Origin: Acanthopleura granulata
Taxonomy: Eukaryota > Mollusca > Polyplacophora > Chitonida > Chitonidae
Length of the DNA stretch: 64,000 nt
Reading direction: 5' to 3'
NCBI GenBank assembly: GCA_016165875.1
Contig: JABBOT010000014.1
Coordinates: 6,340,895 to 6,404,894 of the forward strand
Part shown: positions 35,019-46,450 of the stretch, one piece after another
Layout: every line of letters starts with the position of its first letter
Position numbering within the stretch: the stretch's first letter is position 1
Notes under the pieces: model-generated
What the model saw: the letters and a program-made list of their open reading frames with translations, nothing else
Database searches by the model: none
Told to the model about the DNA's origin: nothing
Translations under genes and position numbers: made by a program

Positions 35019-38000
35019 AAAAATGTAAGAAAATGAAACGCTGCTAATAACGTTAAGGGAGCTTGACATTTAATAAGGCATTGTGTTAATTAGTGTAATA
35101 ACCATAGTTATTTCCATTGCGGTGATTTATTATTACAGCGATACTATCACTACACTATAACACCTGATATATAATCGATAAATCAATGACTCGTTAAGAG
35201 AGTTTTGTTTTTTTTACATCCTGCACAAATTAATAAGGAGCAGACTACCATCTGTGTCACGGAGTTCAAAAGTCGAGTCCGCCACACTATATAACCTACA
35301 ATACATATTTTCGTTTTATTCTTCCGAAAAAAATTCTCACTGTGACTACAGAATGTTCTTTATTAGCGTGTTTTTGGTGTCCCGTTACGTAGACGAGGAG
35401 ATCGTAAATTCCAGATGTCAACGAGAGCGACCCTATAATATGTTATTCGCACTCTAACGCATGAGTTCGATGACGCTTGTTGTCATAGTAACAAACAGTT
35501 TCTTTCGTTCCGATGGGCGTTGAAGGTTTAGTAAGTACTGGTATACAGCGATATAAATAACGCTGCAACCCCCTTCGTATCCCTCATTAAATGGCGTTGC
35601 TTAGCAACGGCTTTTCATTTGATCGTTAGATACTGGTTTTCAGAAGAATACATGAGCATTCTCGTGACAGAAGTCATTATTTTGTACTTTATGTTTTATG
35701 TTTAATAAATGTATATATAAATGTATTAAGATACCATACAGTAATATGGCATAGACTGAATCCATACCAAAGTTGCTGGAACGCATCATGAAGCCGAATG
35801 GCCTTTACAAATCAGTACTGTTATGGTATCGTATTGCCCCTGAGGTCTGGACATAAGTATCGGAGCAGTTTCCTCGTGTAAGGTAAACGACCGATTAAAG
35901 AGCAGTATATGGCAAAAAATATTTCTGGGACAATGGTTCTTAATTTAATATCTGAACACTAATAACTTTAAAAAGTAGTGTCTGCAACCGTTAGATGGAT
36001 TTTTGGGTTTCAGGTTTTAATACATGTATTTTAGCAGAATCGAACGAATATATTGGAACGATGATCATTGCCCGGTCCATTGAGATCGGGTGTTCGAATC
36101 CAGATCTCGCAATTTCAACTGCACCTTTGTGGACAGAAAGTTTGTCAGGTTCTTGTCGGCTTCCGGTGGTTTTTTCCAGGGTAAGCTTGGTTTCCTCCAT
36201 CCACAATCGCAACAGCCGTCCTAAATTGAAATGGTTTCTAGTGCAGTATTCAAGATACAAAAGCGTACGCTTGTCTTCAGTTACTAGGACACCAGAGCTG
36301 AGGTATAAAACCTTGCCTTGGAAAAAAAATATTTACATTTCCCTGCGGCTGTCGTGGTTCCCTCGTAATCAGCAAAAGCACGCTCCTCGACTTTGCCGAT
36401 CGGTTTCCGATCATCATGTGGCTAATATGGCTAAGGTTTTAGGTCAGGAGATTTGTCACGTACCTGCAGAAGAGCGGTGGTGTACTCCCGCTTCTCTAGT
36501 GTCCTCAACTCATAAAACCATAGTGTTTAGTGCAAAAGTCTCACTCGGGAAGATAAACAACAATCAAGTTTTACTCTAAAAGTTTAGTGCAAAAGTCTCA
36601 CTGGGGACGCTAAACAACAATCTTGGTATTTCAGAGTCATCAACCCGTGAAACAATAGTGTTTAGTGCAAAAGTCTCACTCAAGCCGATAAACAACAATC
36701 AAGTTTTATATCCGGTACTCGAGTGTCCTACCCATGAAGCACTGAGTTTAGTAAAAAAGTCTCAAACACCGCGATAAACAACAATCTACTCCGGGTACTC
36801 CAGTGTCCTCAACTCATAAAACCATTGTGTTTAACAACAATCAAGTTTTACTCCGGGCACTCCAGAGTCTTCGCGTAAAGTGCAAAAGTATTAATGTAAG
36901 TATAAATAAACTGAATGTTTTCTTTGGCAGAAAATTTTCGTGGATTTGGTGTCTGCCGGCCAGGACAAAGTAACGTATGACCAGTTCATGACGGAGATGT
37001 GCAAAATTCCACTCAAAGATGTCAAGTGAGTTGTTAATGTACCACTCTCTCTAACTTTTCATCTATGCATATATGCGTTCTTGAATTAAACCTCTGATTG
37101 TCTTGTGCTTTAACAAGTGCCCATTTTGGGATCGATGTGTGGGTTCTTCTTTGTCAAGGTCGGTGCAATGGTGCCTTTCGTAATCCTCCTTACCTCGGAA
37201 ATCCCAGTCAAGTATTGTCCAAAAAATAATAATAATTATAATAATTACTCTCTATATAAATAAAATATATAAATAATAAACTCTAACGGTACTTATTTTA
37301 TTGAAGTTCCAAACCCCTCACTGCCTGGTTCACTGTATATACGTTCAATGCCTTGGCTGTCCAAAATCACATTAGTTATATTTCGTTCTTAAAAGGCTTT
37401 AAATGAAGTTAAACCCGATAATCACTGCAGTGTCCAATAAAGTCCGATCAGACTTACCTCATATCGGAAGTTCTTTCTGCAGCAAATGGCTTTCATGTAA
37501 AAAAGTGATATTGATAATGTGATATTAACCAAACTGTTATTTTGGCCGTCCAGCATGCGATAAGCCTGAATATTCAACACATTCATGATACATGTGTGGT
37601 TCGAATGAATAAGAGACGGGTTCTCTGACCCAGTCAGTTGATGAATAGCATCTGGGACAGATTCCAACAAAGCTATTTATAAGTCAAATTTTGAAATACG
37701 GTCATAGATTATTGGGTCATATATAGATACTAAGATTTTGACAAGATTCCAGCACCAAACAGTAAGCATTGTGTTGAGGATATGCATTTTTACTCAAATG
37801 GCTTTGTGAAATCGGATCCTCAGCATCTGAGACACCTTTTCTGGTTGGATGTATAAAGTAAAGCTACCGGGCGTATTTAAAGATTTGGCCTGTTACGGTT
37901 GGAGGGCCTCCGTGGCTCAGTCGGTTAGCGCGCTATCGCAGCAAAATGACTCGAAGCCTCCCACCAATGCTGTCGCTGTGAGTTCAAGTCCAGCTCACGC

Positions 38001-39044
38001 TGGTTTCATCTCCGGCCGTAAGTGGTAAGGTCTGCCAGCAACCTGCGGATGGTCGTGGGTTTCCCCCCGGGCTCTGCCTGGTTTCCTCCCACCATAATGC
38101 TGGCCGCCGTCGTGTAAGTGAAATACTCTTGAGTACGGCGTAAAACACCAATGAAATAAATAAATAAATATTACGGTTGGTTCGCTGGCTCAAATGGCTC
38201 AAAAAGACGTCGCCGGCTCATATAGGTGTAAGAAGCAGGTGGCTCAGAGGTCTAACACGTCGGTGTCGTTGCAGGCGGCTGGCCCTTGACCAACGAGTTC
38301 GCCTTTGGCAAATCTTGTAATCTGGCCTGAGCAAACTTAACCTCGGATGTGCAACATTCCTGATAATGTTTGGAAAACTCCAATTATTTTGACCTCTCAC
38401 TCTCTCTTCGCACTGTACCAACTGTCTATTCCAAAGCGCAATATTGCAATAAAGACAAAACTCTTCTTTGTTTCGTGCTCAGTTTCTATGACAGGCAATT
38501 TAAATAGCTAAAATATTGTCTTAACACAAGACTTACTAATTTGTCAAAATGTGATATCCTATGATCCAATAAAACTTTTTTTGCCTGAGTTATTAAAAAA
38601 ACCTGGAAAACTTTGATAAAATAAATCTGAGAAAAAGTGATCAGTATATTGAAGCTTAAAATTGTCTATAATACAACAAAAGCAACAACATGCCTAGCTA
38701 CAGTTGCCGGCTTTTTAACCAGCTTTTCTCTATCCATGTCTTTCTTCGCTTTCGTAAAGCGCCGAATAAAAAATATAATAAACAGATTAAGAATTAGTTT
38801 CTAGATTGACCTGCCTCAGAAGCTGTGTTCCTTTTGTCTCCACAGGGACAGCGAGTTGCGAGCCGTCTTCAGAACATTTGACAAAAACGGAGACGGAAAA
38901 GTGACAAAAGAGGAACTTGTGCAATGTTTGAAAGAAAAACAGTTTGATTACACGGAAGAGGAAATGGGAGAAATTCTGACAAAAGCTGATAAAAACAAGG
39001 ACGGACAAATTGATTATGAAGAGTTCCTCTCGGCGCTGAAATAA
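28920..39044 (+). CDS. Calmodulin-like EF-hand calcium-binding protein
   Basis: Three exons, 28920-29063, 36931-37025 and 38846-39044, encode 145 residues. The introns are GTGAGT...GGCAG (7,867 bp, phase 0) and GTGAGT...CACAG (1,820 bp, phase 2). The frame is intact and the size matches calmodulin and troponin C. Four EF-hands are visible. Loop 1, DVNNDGFLNIKE (residues 19-30), is canonical. Hand 2, around VSAGQDKVTYDQ (exon 2), lacks the acidic first and last residues, so it probably does not bind calcium. Loop 3, DKNGDGKVTKEE, and loop 4, DKNKDGQIDYEE, are canonical. Exon 1 ends within hand 2's first helix (SDEEIA, continuing KIFVDLV in exon 2), which fits calmodulin-type helix spacing and argues that no exon is missing. 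The start ATG has A at -3. It is likely a cytosolic calcium sensor. Its partner is unknown, and it is too diverged to be true calmodulin. Confidence 0.93.
29124..29205 (-). mobile_element. SINE family 1, 3' fragment in EF-hand intron 1
   Basis: A reverse-oriented tail (ATTTATTTATTTGATTGATG), then TTTTACGCCGCACTCAAGAG, TATTTCACTTATCCGACG and CCAGCATTATGGTGG. It is cut off after about 80 bases. Confidence 0.88.
29243..29263 (+). repeat. Poly(G) run, 21 G
   Basis: An uninterrupted run of 21 G in intron 1 of the EF-hand gene, in the region preceding the LINE relic. The exact length is unreliable in any sequencing read. Confidence 0.95.
29935..30715 (-). pseudogene. LINE reverse transcriptase relic (Tx1/L1-like)
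   Basis: On the minus strand, from about 30715 downward, the frame reads EAIVEGLRQGCPFSPYMF then LMCIEV, the conserved RT block found in L1/Tx1-type LINEs. After a decayed middle with stops and frameshifts it reads TSVIREINNELFQYIWGYL, a stop, EKIKRVILCS, and MNDGGIKSIDLGNHYEALKL followed by AWLSRY. This is the region after the RT in such elements. The catalytic YADD box is not recognisable. It is a dead fragment, antisense to the host gene, in its first intron. The clade assignment is tentative. Confidence 0.82.
30716..31524. other. Intron sequence without recognised feature
   Basis: Apart from a purine-rich A/G stretch at about 31210-31255, nothing is recognisable here. Confidence 0.4.
31525..31713 (-). 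mobile_element. SINE family 1 fragment with internal 33-bp duplication
   Basis: A reverse-oriented tail and body (TTGATTGGTGTTTTACGCCG, AGCATTATGGTGGGAGG). The central block ACGACCATCCGCAGGTTGCT + GGCAGACCTTCCC occurs twice in tandem, at 31639-31671 and 31672-31704, identical by eye. The copy stops there and lacks the tRNA-like head. Confidence 0.92.
32753..33012 (-). mobile_element. SINE family 1, full length, reverse orientation
   Basis: A complete copy from the (AAAT)n tail complement through AGCATTATGGTGGGAGGAAA to the tRNA-like head ending GCTAACCGACTGAGCCACGG. The flanks GAAATCATCTTAAC (from 32739) and GAAATCATTTTTAC (from 33013) agree at 12 of 14 positions, a slightly decayed target-site duplication. 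The 31714-32752 interval before it holds nothing else recognisable. Confidence 0.93.
33013..34561. other. Intron sequence without recognised feature
   Basis: A-T-rich intron 1 sequence of the EF-hand gene. It has several short CAATCAAT-type stretches near 34000 but no repeat family or coding signal that I can name. Confidence 0.4.
34562..34746 (+). repeat. Two tandem ~83-bp units of decayed SINE 3' end
   Basis: Two related units each contain CT(G/C)(G/T)CTTCCTCCT-like sequence, ACTGACCTCCATGG and AAGTGAAAACCT(A/C)CTGAGT, beginning near 34570 and 34655. They resemble a tandemly duplicated, diverged family 1 3' region. Confidence 0.6.
34875..35024 (+). repeat. Decayed SINE followed by (AAAT)n microsatellite
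   Basis: A weak family 1-like stretch (CTGGTTTCCTTATCTC, TTCCTGAGTATACAACA) leads into a long run of AAAT units from about 34973 to 35020 with one GAT interruption. Confidence 0.65.
35025..36064. other. Intron sequence without recognised feature
   Basis: No gene, RNA or repeat family was recognised between the microsatellite and the next decayed SINE. Confidence 0.4.
36065..36262 (+). mobile_element. Decayed tRNA-derived SINE
   Basis: A clear box B (GGTGTTCGAATCC) is followed by a diverged body with TCTTGTCGGCTTCCGG, TAAGCTTGGTTTCCTCC, CAACAGCCGTCCTAAA and TGAAATGGTTTCTAGTGCAG. These can be aligned with the second half of family 1. The (AAAT)n tail is lost. Confidence 0.6.
36483..36890 (+). 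repeat. ~89-bp tandem repeat upstream of EF-hand exon 2
   Basis: About five incomplete units. The marker GTTTAGTGCAAAAGTC occurs at about 36525, 36580 and 36659, with variants at about 36744 and 36829. Most units also contain GATAAACAACAATCAAG, TTTTACTCCGGG and AGTGTCCTCAACTCATAAAA. The array ends about 40 bases before the exon 2 acceptor at 36930. Confidence 0.9.
37026..37902. other. EF-hand intron 2, first part
   Basis: From the GTGAGT donor at 37026 to the SINE at 37903, I see only A-T-rich sequence with a few simple-sequence patches (TAATAATTATAATAATTA near 37230). The last ten bases are the left target-site duplication. Confidence 0.5.
37903..38170 (+). mobile_element. SINE family 1, full length with intact target-site duplication
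   Basis: This is the best reference copy of the family here. It has box A (TGGCTCAGTCGG), box B (GAGTTCAAGTCC), an intact body (GGTCTGCCAGCAACCTGCGG, CTCCCACCATAATGCTGG, GAGTACGGCGTAAAACACC) and an (AAAT)n tail. TTACGGTTGG occurs exactly on both sides, at 37893-37902 and 38171-38180, which marks the insertion site. It lies in intron 2 of the EF-hand gene, in sense orientation. 38181-38845 holds nothing else recognisable. Confidence 0.97.
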
Positions 39045-39235
39045 CTGCTACTTTTGTTACAAAGAAAAAAAAGCCTCCTTTGCTTTATTGTGGATAAAGT
39101 CTTTACCGGTAGAAAATGTTTAATCTTCCAAGGCTGATCGGAATTTCTTAGTGATAATCTTGTGGTAATTAAGAAAGAAAAAATGCTGCCTGAATCTATC
39201 TGGGGGCATTTTTACAACATTTTCTGTTTATGAAC

Positions 39236-39241
39236 AATAAA
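39236..39241 (+). terminator. Poly(A) signal of the EF-hand gene
   Basis: AATAAA 192 bases after the stop codon, followed by T-rich sequence (ATATTTTTTTTCAGTT) within about 20 bases. A 3' UTR of about 210 bases is expected. Confidence 0.75.
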
Positions 39242-39472
39242 AGTTAAGATATATTTTTTTTCAGTTACGTTGTAATATCAGTAAATTATATAAATTATGA
39301 TAAATATTGGGAAGAAAAACAGAAAATAATGTCGAATACTTGCAATGGGTCATTGATTGTTCAGAAAATTCCTAGGACAAATCCTTTTTTCTTCTTCACG
39401 ACCCAGATAACTTGGAATTTCTTGCAATGGCGTGACATGTACGTCCATTGGGCAATATTCTGTTCTCTGCAT

Positions 39473-39604
39473 GCAACCTGCGGAAGGTCGGGGGTTTCTC
39501 AAGGACTTTGCCCGGTTTCCTCGCACGATATAATGCCGTCGTCATACACGTGAAATATCCTTGAGTACGGTGTAAAACACTAATCAAATAAGTAAATAAA
39601 TAAG
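39473..39604 (+). mobile_element. SINE family 1, 3' half
   Basis: A 5'-truncated copy: GCAACCTGCGGAAGGTCGGG, TTGCCCGGTTTCCTCGCAC, GAAATATCCTTGAGTACGG, GTAAAACACTAATC and an AAATAAGTAAATAAATAAG tail. Confidence 0.9.
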
Positions 39605-42600
39605 CGTAAGGAAACGCTGCAGGAAAATATCATGGTCTGTCTATACAGGTATATATAGTAATGCGATAAGTCAGGTACAAACTAGAAATAGCGATGGACG
39701 TGTCCATTCGGGTTATCGTTAAGTGCAAATACTGAAGCAACTGACCACTGGATTCTTCTGATGAAGAACGTCACAGTAGGTTTCTTCCACATATACTTCA
39801 TCCATTTAAGAAATTAGACAGACTTAAAGTTTTTGGCATTTCGTTCATTAGAATGATTCAGGCCATAGCTAACACGGCAGCATATGTGAAAATGCTTTCA
39901 CCATAACTATCGGAAGTAAAAGTTTACCTCATAAAATCAAACCGTTACTTCATGCATTGGCCACGCTAATTCCAGAAAAATGCAGAGGGGGATTTAGACC
40001 ATGTAAAACAGATTGCCATCAACGAAAAAAGAAATTCAAACAAAAGTCAATAATAAATGACAAAGTTTCAAAGGAAAGACGAATTGTCCAATATACTGCC
40101 TCAATGTCACGTTGACATCATATTTTTTGGTCTTATCTAAAATCGTTGCTATAATTGTGTGATACCAACTTGCAGGCTGTTACGCCACATCGTTAATCAG
40201 TTAGCGCCAGCTACATGTCAGTTGAAACTGGAACTGTATATAAAAATAGAAAGTTATGAAAAAACAGGCAACACGCACAGAAAACATGAATAGAGGGTAA
40301 ATTGTAAACAAGTAAAGTAATAATTAGACAAAATCTAAGGATTCGAGGAATAGCAATTAACTTTTTGATCTCCCTTCTCCAAAAAACTCCACTAAAGTTG
40401 CGATAAAGGTTGAGCCGCTCTGTAAGCCTGTAGTTATTTTCACATCATGGGCCCAGCAGAATTACAATTCCGTCTGTAAACATCGACAAAATTTGCCAAC
40501 AAGTTGCATTTGTGAAGTTTCCCTTCGAAACCGGAAGAAAAATCTATTCCAAGTTATACTGTGAACTCTACCAAGGCTCCATCGACTGATATTGGTGGTG
40601 AAAAATTAAATGAGAGAAGACGGATGTGAATCAGATTCATAAAAAATTAAGAAATTAATAGATCCATTTAACACGTTGAGTCACGTGTCCTGAATCCTTG
40701 AAATCGTCACATTATCATCGTTTTTTTTTTACAAGAACATAATAAGGAAATTTGCAGTGTATTTGGATGCAGAATTTCAGGAGACTGGATTATAAGGATG
40801 AACGAAAAGTCTGTTTCATGTCTTAGGTTACATTTTTTTATCTTTTGTTTTGTTGTCCGTGGGATTCTCTTTTTCACGTTCTCCTGATTTATAATTTGTA
40901 AGACGCTTCTGCAAGACGATCAAAACGAGTGTGTTCCAGAAATTGAAAGCATTTTACAAAGGCCATTGAACATGAGAAGGGATGTCCAAATCTGAAGTCA
41001 TATTGTGTTGAATCTGAGCAACATTACGGAATACCACTTGTAAGCAACGTGCTAGCCATTAACGATAAAGGTAATTGACTTACATGAGGCCAATCAAGTC
41101 TAATAGGTGGAAGAAATGGTTCACATCATGGATTCTATGACCATTCCTAACCAAGAACCTGACAAACGTCTGGGCATGAATCTGCACCGGAGAAAGCCAG
41201 AGCTGGACATCGTTTCATTTACAAGTCTTTTTCCTAAATCCTACGTTTTGATTCATAACTTTTGCAACCCATCAAACTATAGGGGATAGATAGTATGCGT
41301 TTGTGAAACGATGGTAAGTTGTAACTTTTAACTTGGGACCGAATTTGCCAATTACGCCCTTCATCTAAACGGTTTTTTCCCCAAGAATACTACCTTTTAA
41401 TGATCTTATAACACAGTCGAGTTGGGGACATGCAGCGTGCAATGCTGGGCCATAGAATGTGGCGTTCTATAGAGGAACATATGCTGTATATGACAATACA
41501 GTTCACTGATCGCGAGATCAACGACCAGTATTGGAAATTTCTTCGCTTTCTCGCTGGACAGAAATGCAGGCCTCCATGTATCTCAAAATGTTCCATTTAA
41601 ATCAAACTGGCAAACGACCGTCTTATGATGAACACCTCAACTGGTAAAAGAAAACCTGCAGTACGAGGAAGTAACTCAACCAGGAAGATGATCAATCTAT
41701 GAAAAGTTCGCCATATAACCTTTCTTTAGTCCATATAAACCTACTTTCAGCTGAAAACGTAAAAATCGCATGTTTTCTAATCATTCCCATCTAAAATATT
41801 TGCAACTCCCTGATAGTTTATGCGAATTGTAACCTATCAAACTTTTAAACTTCTAGAAAACATGGATTGCCAAGCGGAGAAGATCCTGAACGAGAATCAT
41901 AAATTGAACAAGAGATATAATGGAAAATGTTTGGACATTTTAAATTGCTACGTACGGACGGCCTTCATTATATCCAGAGATCTGAATGGCGCGGCACGCA
42001 GTGGGAAATTGGCTTTGCGATCATAGCCGCATTTAGACCTCACTTCCAAGTTCATAAGTCAGATAATCTCATGAAACTCCCATCCACGTAAGAAGTGCGA
42101 GGATAGAAAAAAATTCTAACGCAATTTTAAGCCAAGAGTTTTTCGATTCACCCTTGCCCTCTAACTGGAGGTGAAATTGTCGTCATTATCTTGGCGTTCG
42201 TAATTGCAAAGCAGTCGTTTGGTTATGAATATTATCGTTTTTCAAGGAGCTATCGGGAAAAGGCTTTAACTGGATGAGTGCGCCTGTGTGGCGCGAAATT
42301 ACCACCCATAGAGGTGACTCAAGAGGCAAATTACCGCGCAGAATGGAGGCTGACTAAAGCGACTTATCACTCCGACCGGGACATAAACGCTTCGCCTACA
42401 TTTATAAGGTTACAATCTTGAAACCCAATTTAATTTATCTCATGTGTCTTAAACTAGTTTGATGAAATATTGATGTAACCGGAGGAAAAACCGTATAAGC
42501 ATTGCCTTTGAAAGAAAGTGGACTAAGGTTATGCAACCCTTGATGATTTGAGTAATACAACCGGTTTCAATGGCGTGAAGTCAGAGCTGGGCTCTAAGCG

Positions 42601-42914
42601 CAGATTACATGGAGGATCGGGGGTTATAGCCTCTGTTTCACTCAGTTAATCTTGATATTAAATTCAGTGATAAAAATAAATGCATTGATTAAAGATGTGA
42701 AGCTCTAGATTTTTTACTAAGATAATTTCATAATAAAACATCCCTGACCTACCTTACTGTGCTGGGGCGTTAAGAATACGACATGCGATATTCCGCCGAA
42801 AGTGGCCCACAGCGTCTACACTGTAATATTCTGAATTACAAAAGGTCAAGAGCTCCTCATCTGTTATTCTGTAAATCTTTGCGCATACTGCCCACATAAT
42901 ATAGAGGCTATTTT
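39605..42914. other. No gene recognised
   Basis: A long A-T-rich stretch. Short open frames (for example 41107-41289 and 41390-41596) carry no motif that survives inspection. No repeat family was recognised. Confidence 0.45.
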
Positions 42915-43230
42915 ACGTACGTCTCTCGACTACCTTGGTGGTTTGGGGTCGGTCATACCAAAAATTTAAAAATGGTATTTGTTTCTCACCCTCTTGGCGC
43001 TCAGCACTGGACGCATACAACAAGGAAACAGGACTGGTCTGCCCGGACTGGGTGTTATGCCTGATGTCTTCGGCATGATGTTCCAGTGGCGGCAGCACTT
43101 TGGCGACATTGACTCACCCTGTCACAAGAAGACACAGTTTATACACACTCTAAAGATTGACCGTCGTCATATGACTGAAAACTTGTTAAGTACAACGTAA
43201 AATCTCAATCATACTTACACATACATACAT
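42915..43230 (+). mobile_element. SINE family 2 copy
   Basis: It shares GGTCATACCAAAAATTTAAA, GGTGTTATGCCTGATG, GTCTTCGGCATGATGTTCC, AGTGGCGGCAGCACTTTGG, CATATGACTGAAAACTTG and a short CATACATACAT tail with the other copies. The head is degenerate. Confidence 0.88.
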
Positions 43231-45914
43231 ATGTCCATATCTCCCTGTGAAGCTGTGTTTTTTTTAAAAATTTTCTTGATGCTAAACTATATTAATGAAA
43301 ATGAAGGCGTTAATGAATGATTTAACGCCACACACATAGTAGAGGTGCAGCCATGGAACCATACGGAGTTCCATGTCTTGCCACTGTGGTGGCGCCATAT
43401 AAAGTTCCATATAGAACCTTATAAGTAGGGTTCAGATTAGTACCCAGTGTGAAAGGTTCCAGGATGCACCAGGATGTTTTTTGACCTAAGTGGAATTCAC
43501 GCCCGCCGCCTTTTCCGTGGCGCTGATAATCAGATACCCGAGATTACGCCATGGTGTATTGTCATATATATTTTGGAGTTTAACTGTTAAAATCTTTTTC
43601 CCGTATGTCCACAACTCTGAATGGAAGGAGGGGGGTGGGTGCGTGAGTGTTCGACAATAGAACCCCATCCTCGATCACTGGACCTTCGTACTGAAAAGAA
43701 AGCAAGATTACAAAGGATAGCACCCTAGGTTCAGAAAAGAACCATAATGGTCCTTATAGCACCCTTTAAGCCTCTTACATTGGTAGCATTTCACCTCAAG
43801 TAGCTGAATGCCGAACGTGAATGATCAAGCTCAGAGGCGTGTTCTAGGGTGTCCGGTAAGGTAGTTGGTAAGGTGAGGTCATGACTTCCAAATGTGCCCC
43901 AATTCCATGAATTCCAATAATCGCTTTTGATAACATCCATATTTATAACCGGACCAGGAAACGGCAAAACAACTGGATGACGATTAAGCAGCGATCCCCG
44001 GATTCATGTACTACCATATCGTGTATAATTCAGTCGGTTTGGGTCTACCATATCAAGCTTTCATAAACAACCTTTAACAAGTCAATATAACAAGTAGGAC
44101 AGAATTATCACCCGGTCTTAGCCAAGGAATTACCCCAGGGAAGTACTGAGGTCATCATACAAGCTCAGCGCTGGTGGGGGATCGTTCTAATAATCCAAGT
44201 CCGCTATTTATTCGGACAATGTGTCTCGACCAGGTTCGTGTTATTAATGATCCTCACGGAATTAGATACAACACCTGGCAACACACCGCAATTAATACTT
44301 CTGGGTCGGAAGGGACGAAACTAGTTCCTTCCTGTTATTAGAGACATTCTTCTTCGCTCCTCTGGGCTGCTCTTTTTCATTTTGTCTGCTTGTTGGGTGA
44401 TATCATTTTGTAGGACAGGCTTCAAAGTTTCATTCCAGATATCAGTTTGTGTGCTTTTCAAGAAATGGAGGCGGATGCACACAAGGCAAAAGTAGTGATA
44501 AATCAGGGCTCACTGATCTGTCACTGGTTGGGCTTGACCCCTGTCAGCTGTTTGTCAAATTTGCGGAAAATTTCATCCGTCATGACCTATCAGGAATTTG
44601 ACTGGAGTTTTCTCAGGGGACAAGGACTATGAGGCCCGGAGGGTTTAGGGCTTGCAGATTTAGGGACAGTGCTGTGAGGCCAAACGCTCACATGTAAGTG
44701 AATGGGAAATTAATTGTGGTGTGTAGCCGCCTTGACACATATGTAGGCATAATGGCGGTCAAGAGGGGTGCCGGAAGCAGCGATTGCAACTATCCGAAGC
44801 ATGGCAGCAAGATAACTATATGCAACAAATAAAGTTAAATATTACATCATATACTTTGCTGTCTGCGTTGTCCATCTAACTGACCGATTGACCAATTATA
44901 ACTTTGTCCACAAAATATGTTCGAATTCAGTCTTTTTCACATGACTGGCTAACTCGACTGGCAAAATGGAGACGTCAACAAATATTATGTCTTCAAGTTG
45001 GGTGATGTAGTTGAACACGGCCAGATTATTTTGACTGGTTGAAATAACCGGTGTATTGTAATCCCATTATACACAAGGCTAACCTATAAATGAAGCTCCC
45101 AGTGGACACAAGCATAATTAGACCACATCGATGGTTGCTGTAGAATATTTTCGGTGAACTTTACACAAGTCTTATCCTTTTATTGTAATTTGTTTTTTTG
45201 ATATGTCATTTTTCCTGTACAAACAAGACCACCGGTGATTTTTTGTGGAGGAAAACTACAAAAATGTTTAGACTGGCCTTATGAATGCTATCCAAAAGTT
45301 GTCTCGTAAGTTGTCTCGTAAAAGGGCGAACAGCCTACAGGAATTCTCAGAGGGAGAGAGAGAGAGATGACAAGACGCTGTGACCCCGCTCACAGCGGGG
45401 TCAAACCTCTGCCCCTGAGAACTGAAGGCCAGCCGCGTGGGTGGGGGAATGACAGGACTGACATCAAGTCATGACGTGAAATTGTCTGCTGTGAGCATTC
45501 CTGACGGCAAAATGCCATTCATCAGCACATCTTGTTGATGACAGACTTCACTGTAGTGGTGTTAAATGACACGATACTTAGCACCGTAATTGCGACATTT
45601 CAGTATTTGTCGTGATAAATGAGAAAGAATCGGTGATTGGTGTCAAAGTGTCAGATCTACATGCTATGCGTAAGAAAACAGTCGAGAATGGTGATTTAAC
45701 AGTAGTTTAATGGTTATAATTATTGTGATAATTTTCTTTTAAATCCATGCATTTTATTCACACAGTTCGGATTCGTGTGCAGAAAATTTAGCTGAGGTAA
45801 CACTGAGCTTCAACCAAAGGACTATTTGCCCAAGTGATTTTAATCAGACCACGGACATGTAACAAGAACATGGGAGGGAACCCAAAAAACCATACATTAC
45901 TGGTTTGGTTATAC
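43231..45914. other. No gene recognised; one perfect palindrome
   Basis: No coding signal was found. A short (GA)n run lies near 45353-45368. A perfect 9-bp inverted repeat with a 3-base loop (GACCCCGCT CAC AGCGGGGTC) is at 45382-45402, in otherwise A-T-rich DNA. Confidence 0.45.
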
Positions 45915-46450
45915 TGTACTGCAGGGAATAGTTTTCCTGGGATGCTACTTCATATATTCGCTTTGTTATTTGTGTGTCCGATGCATCGGGTCGTTTCCTA
46001 GACGCGGTACTACAGGGAGTTTGGTTTCCTACAGATTGTTTGGTTACAAGGAATTGTTTTGCTAAAGGCGGTACTGCATGAAACCTCCCTGTTAAATGTG
46101 ATACGGCAGTTAATCGCTCTCATAAAGGAGTAGTGTTTGGAATCGTTTTGAAAAAATGTACTGCATGGAATCTTTTTGATAAAAACGTAATGCGTAGAAT
46201 CGATGTGGTAAAATGGCACTGGATGAAATCCACTTGGTAAAACCGGTACTGCGTGGAATGTTTTTTGATAAAGGTGTACTGCATGGAATCTCTCTGCTAA
46301 GCGTGATACGATACTGATTCGCTCTGATAAAAATGGCACTGCATGGAATCTTTTTGATGAATGTGTATTGCATGAGATCACTCCGGTAAAGGTGTTAATG
46401 CATGGAATTCTTTGAAAAGTGGTCCTGTATGGGATGGTAAAGGTGTAAGG
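45915..46450 (+). repeat. 29-30 bp diverged tandem array
   Basis: Roughly 17 diverged units share the pattern TACTGCATGGAATCTTTTTG followed by a TAAAGGTG-like spacer. Clear units begin near 46070, 46158, 46247, 46276, 46336 and 46365. Repetitive minus-strand frames (46010-46381 and 46110-46373) are by-products. Isolated related units recur at about 47476-47515 and 47610-47700, so the array was once longer. Confidence 0.85.

Noticed and set aside
37903..37980. tRNA gene
   Set aside because: Box A and box B belong to a SINE head. The sequence runs straight into the SINE body and does not fold as a full tRNA by inspection.
41107..41289. NPSNYRG-like string resembling a LINE RT motif
   Set aside because: The flanking residues do not fit the RT domain and the frame stops at once. 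Probably chance.
46010..46381. 123-codon minus-strand repetitive ORF
   Set aside because: By-product of the 29-30 bp tandem array, with no conserved domain.
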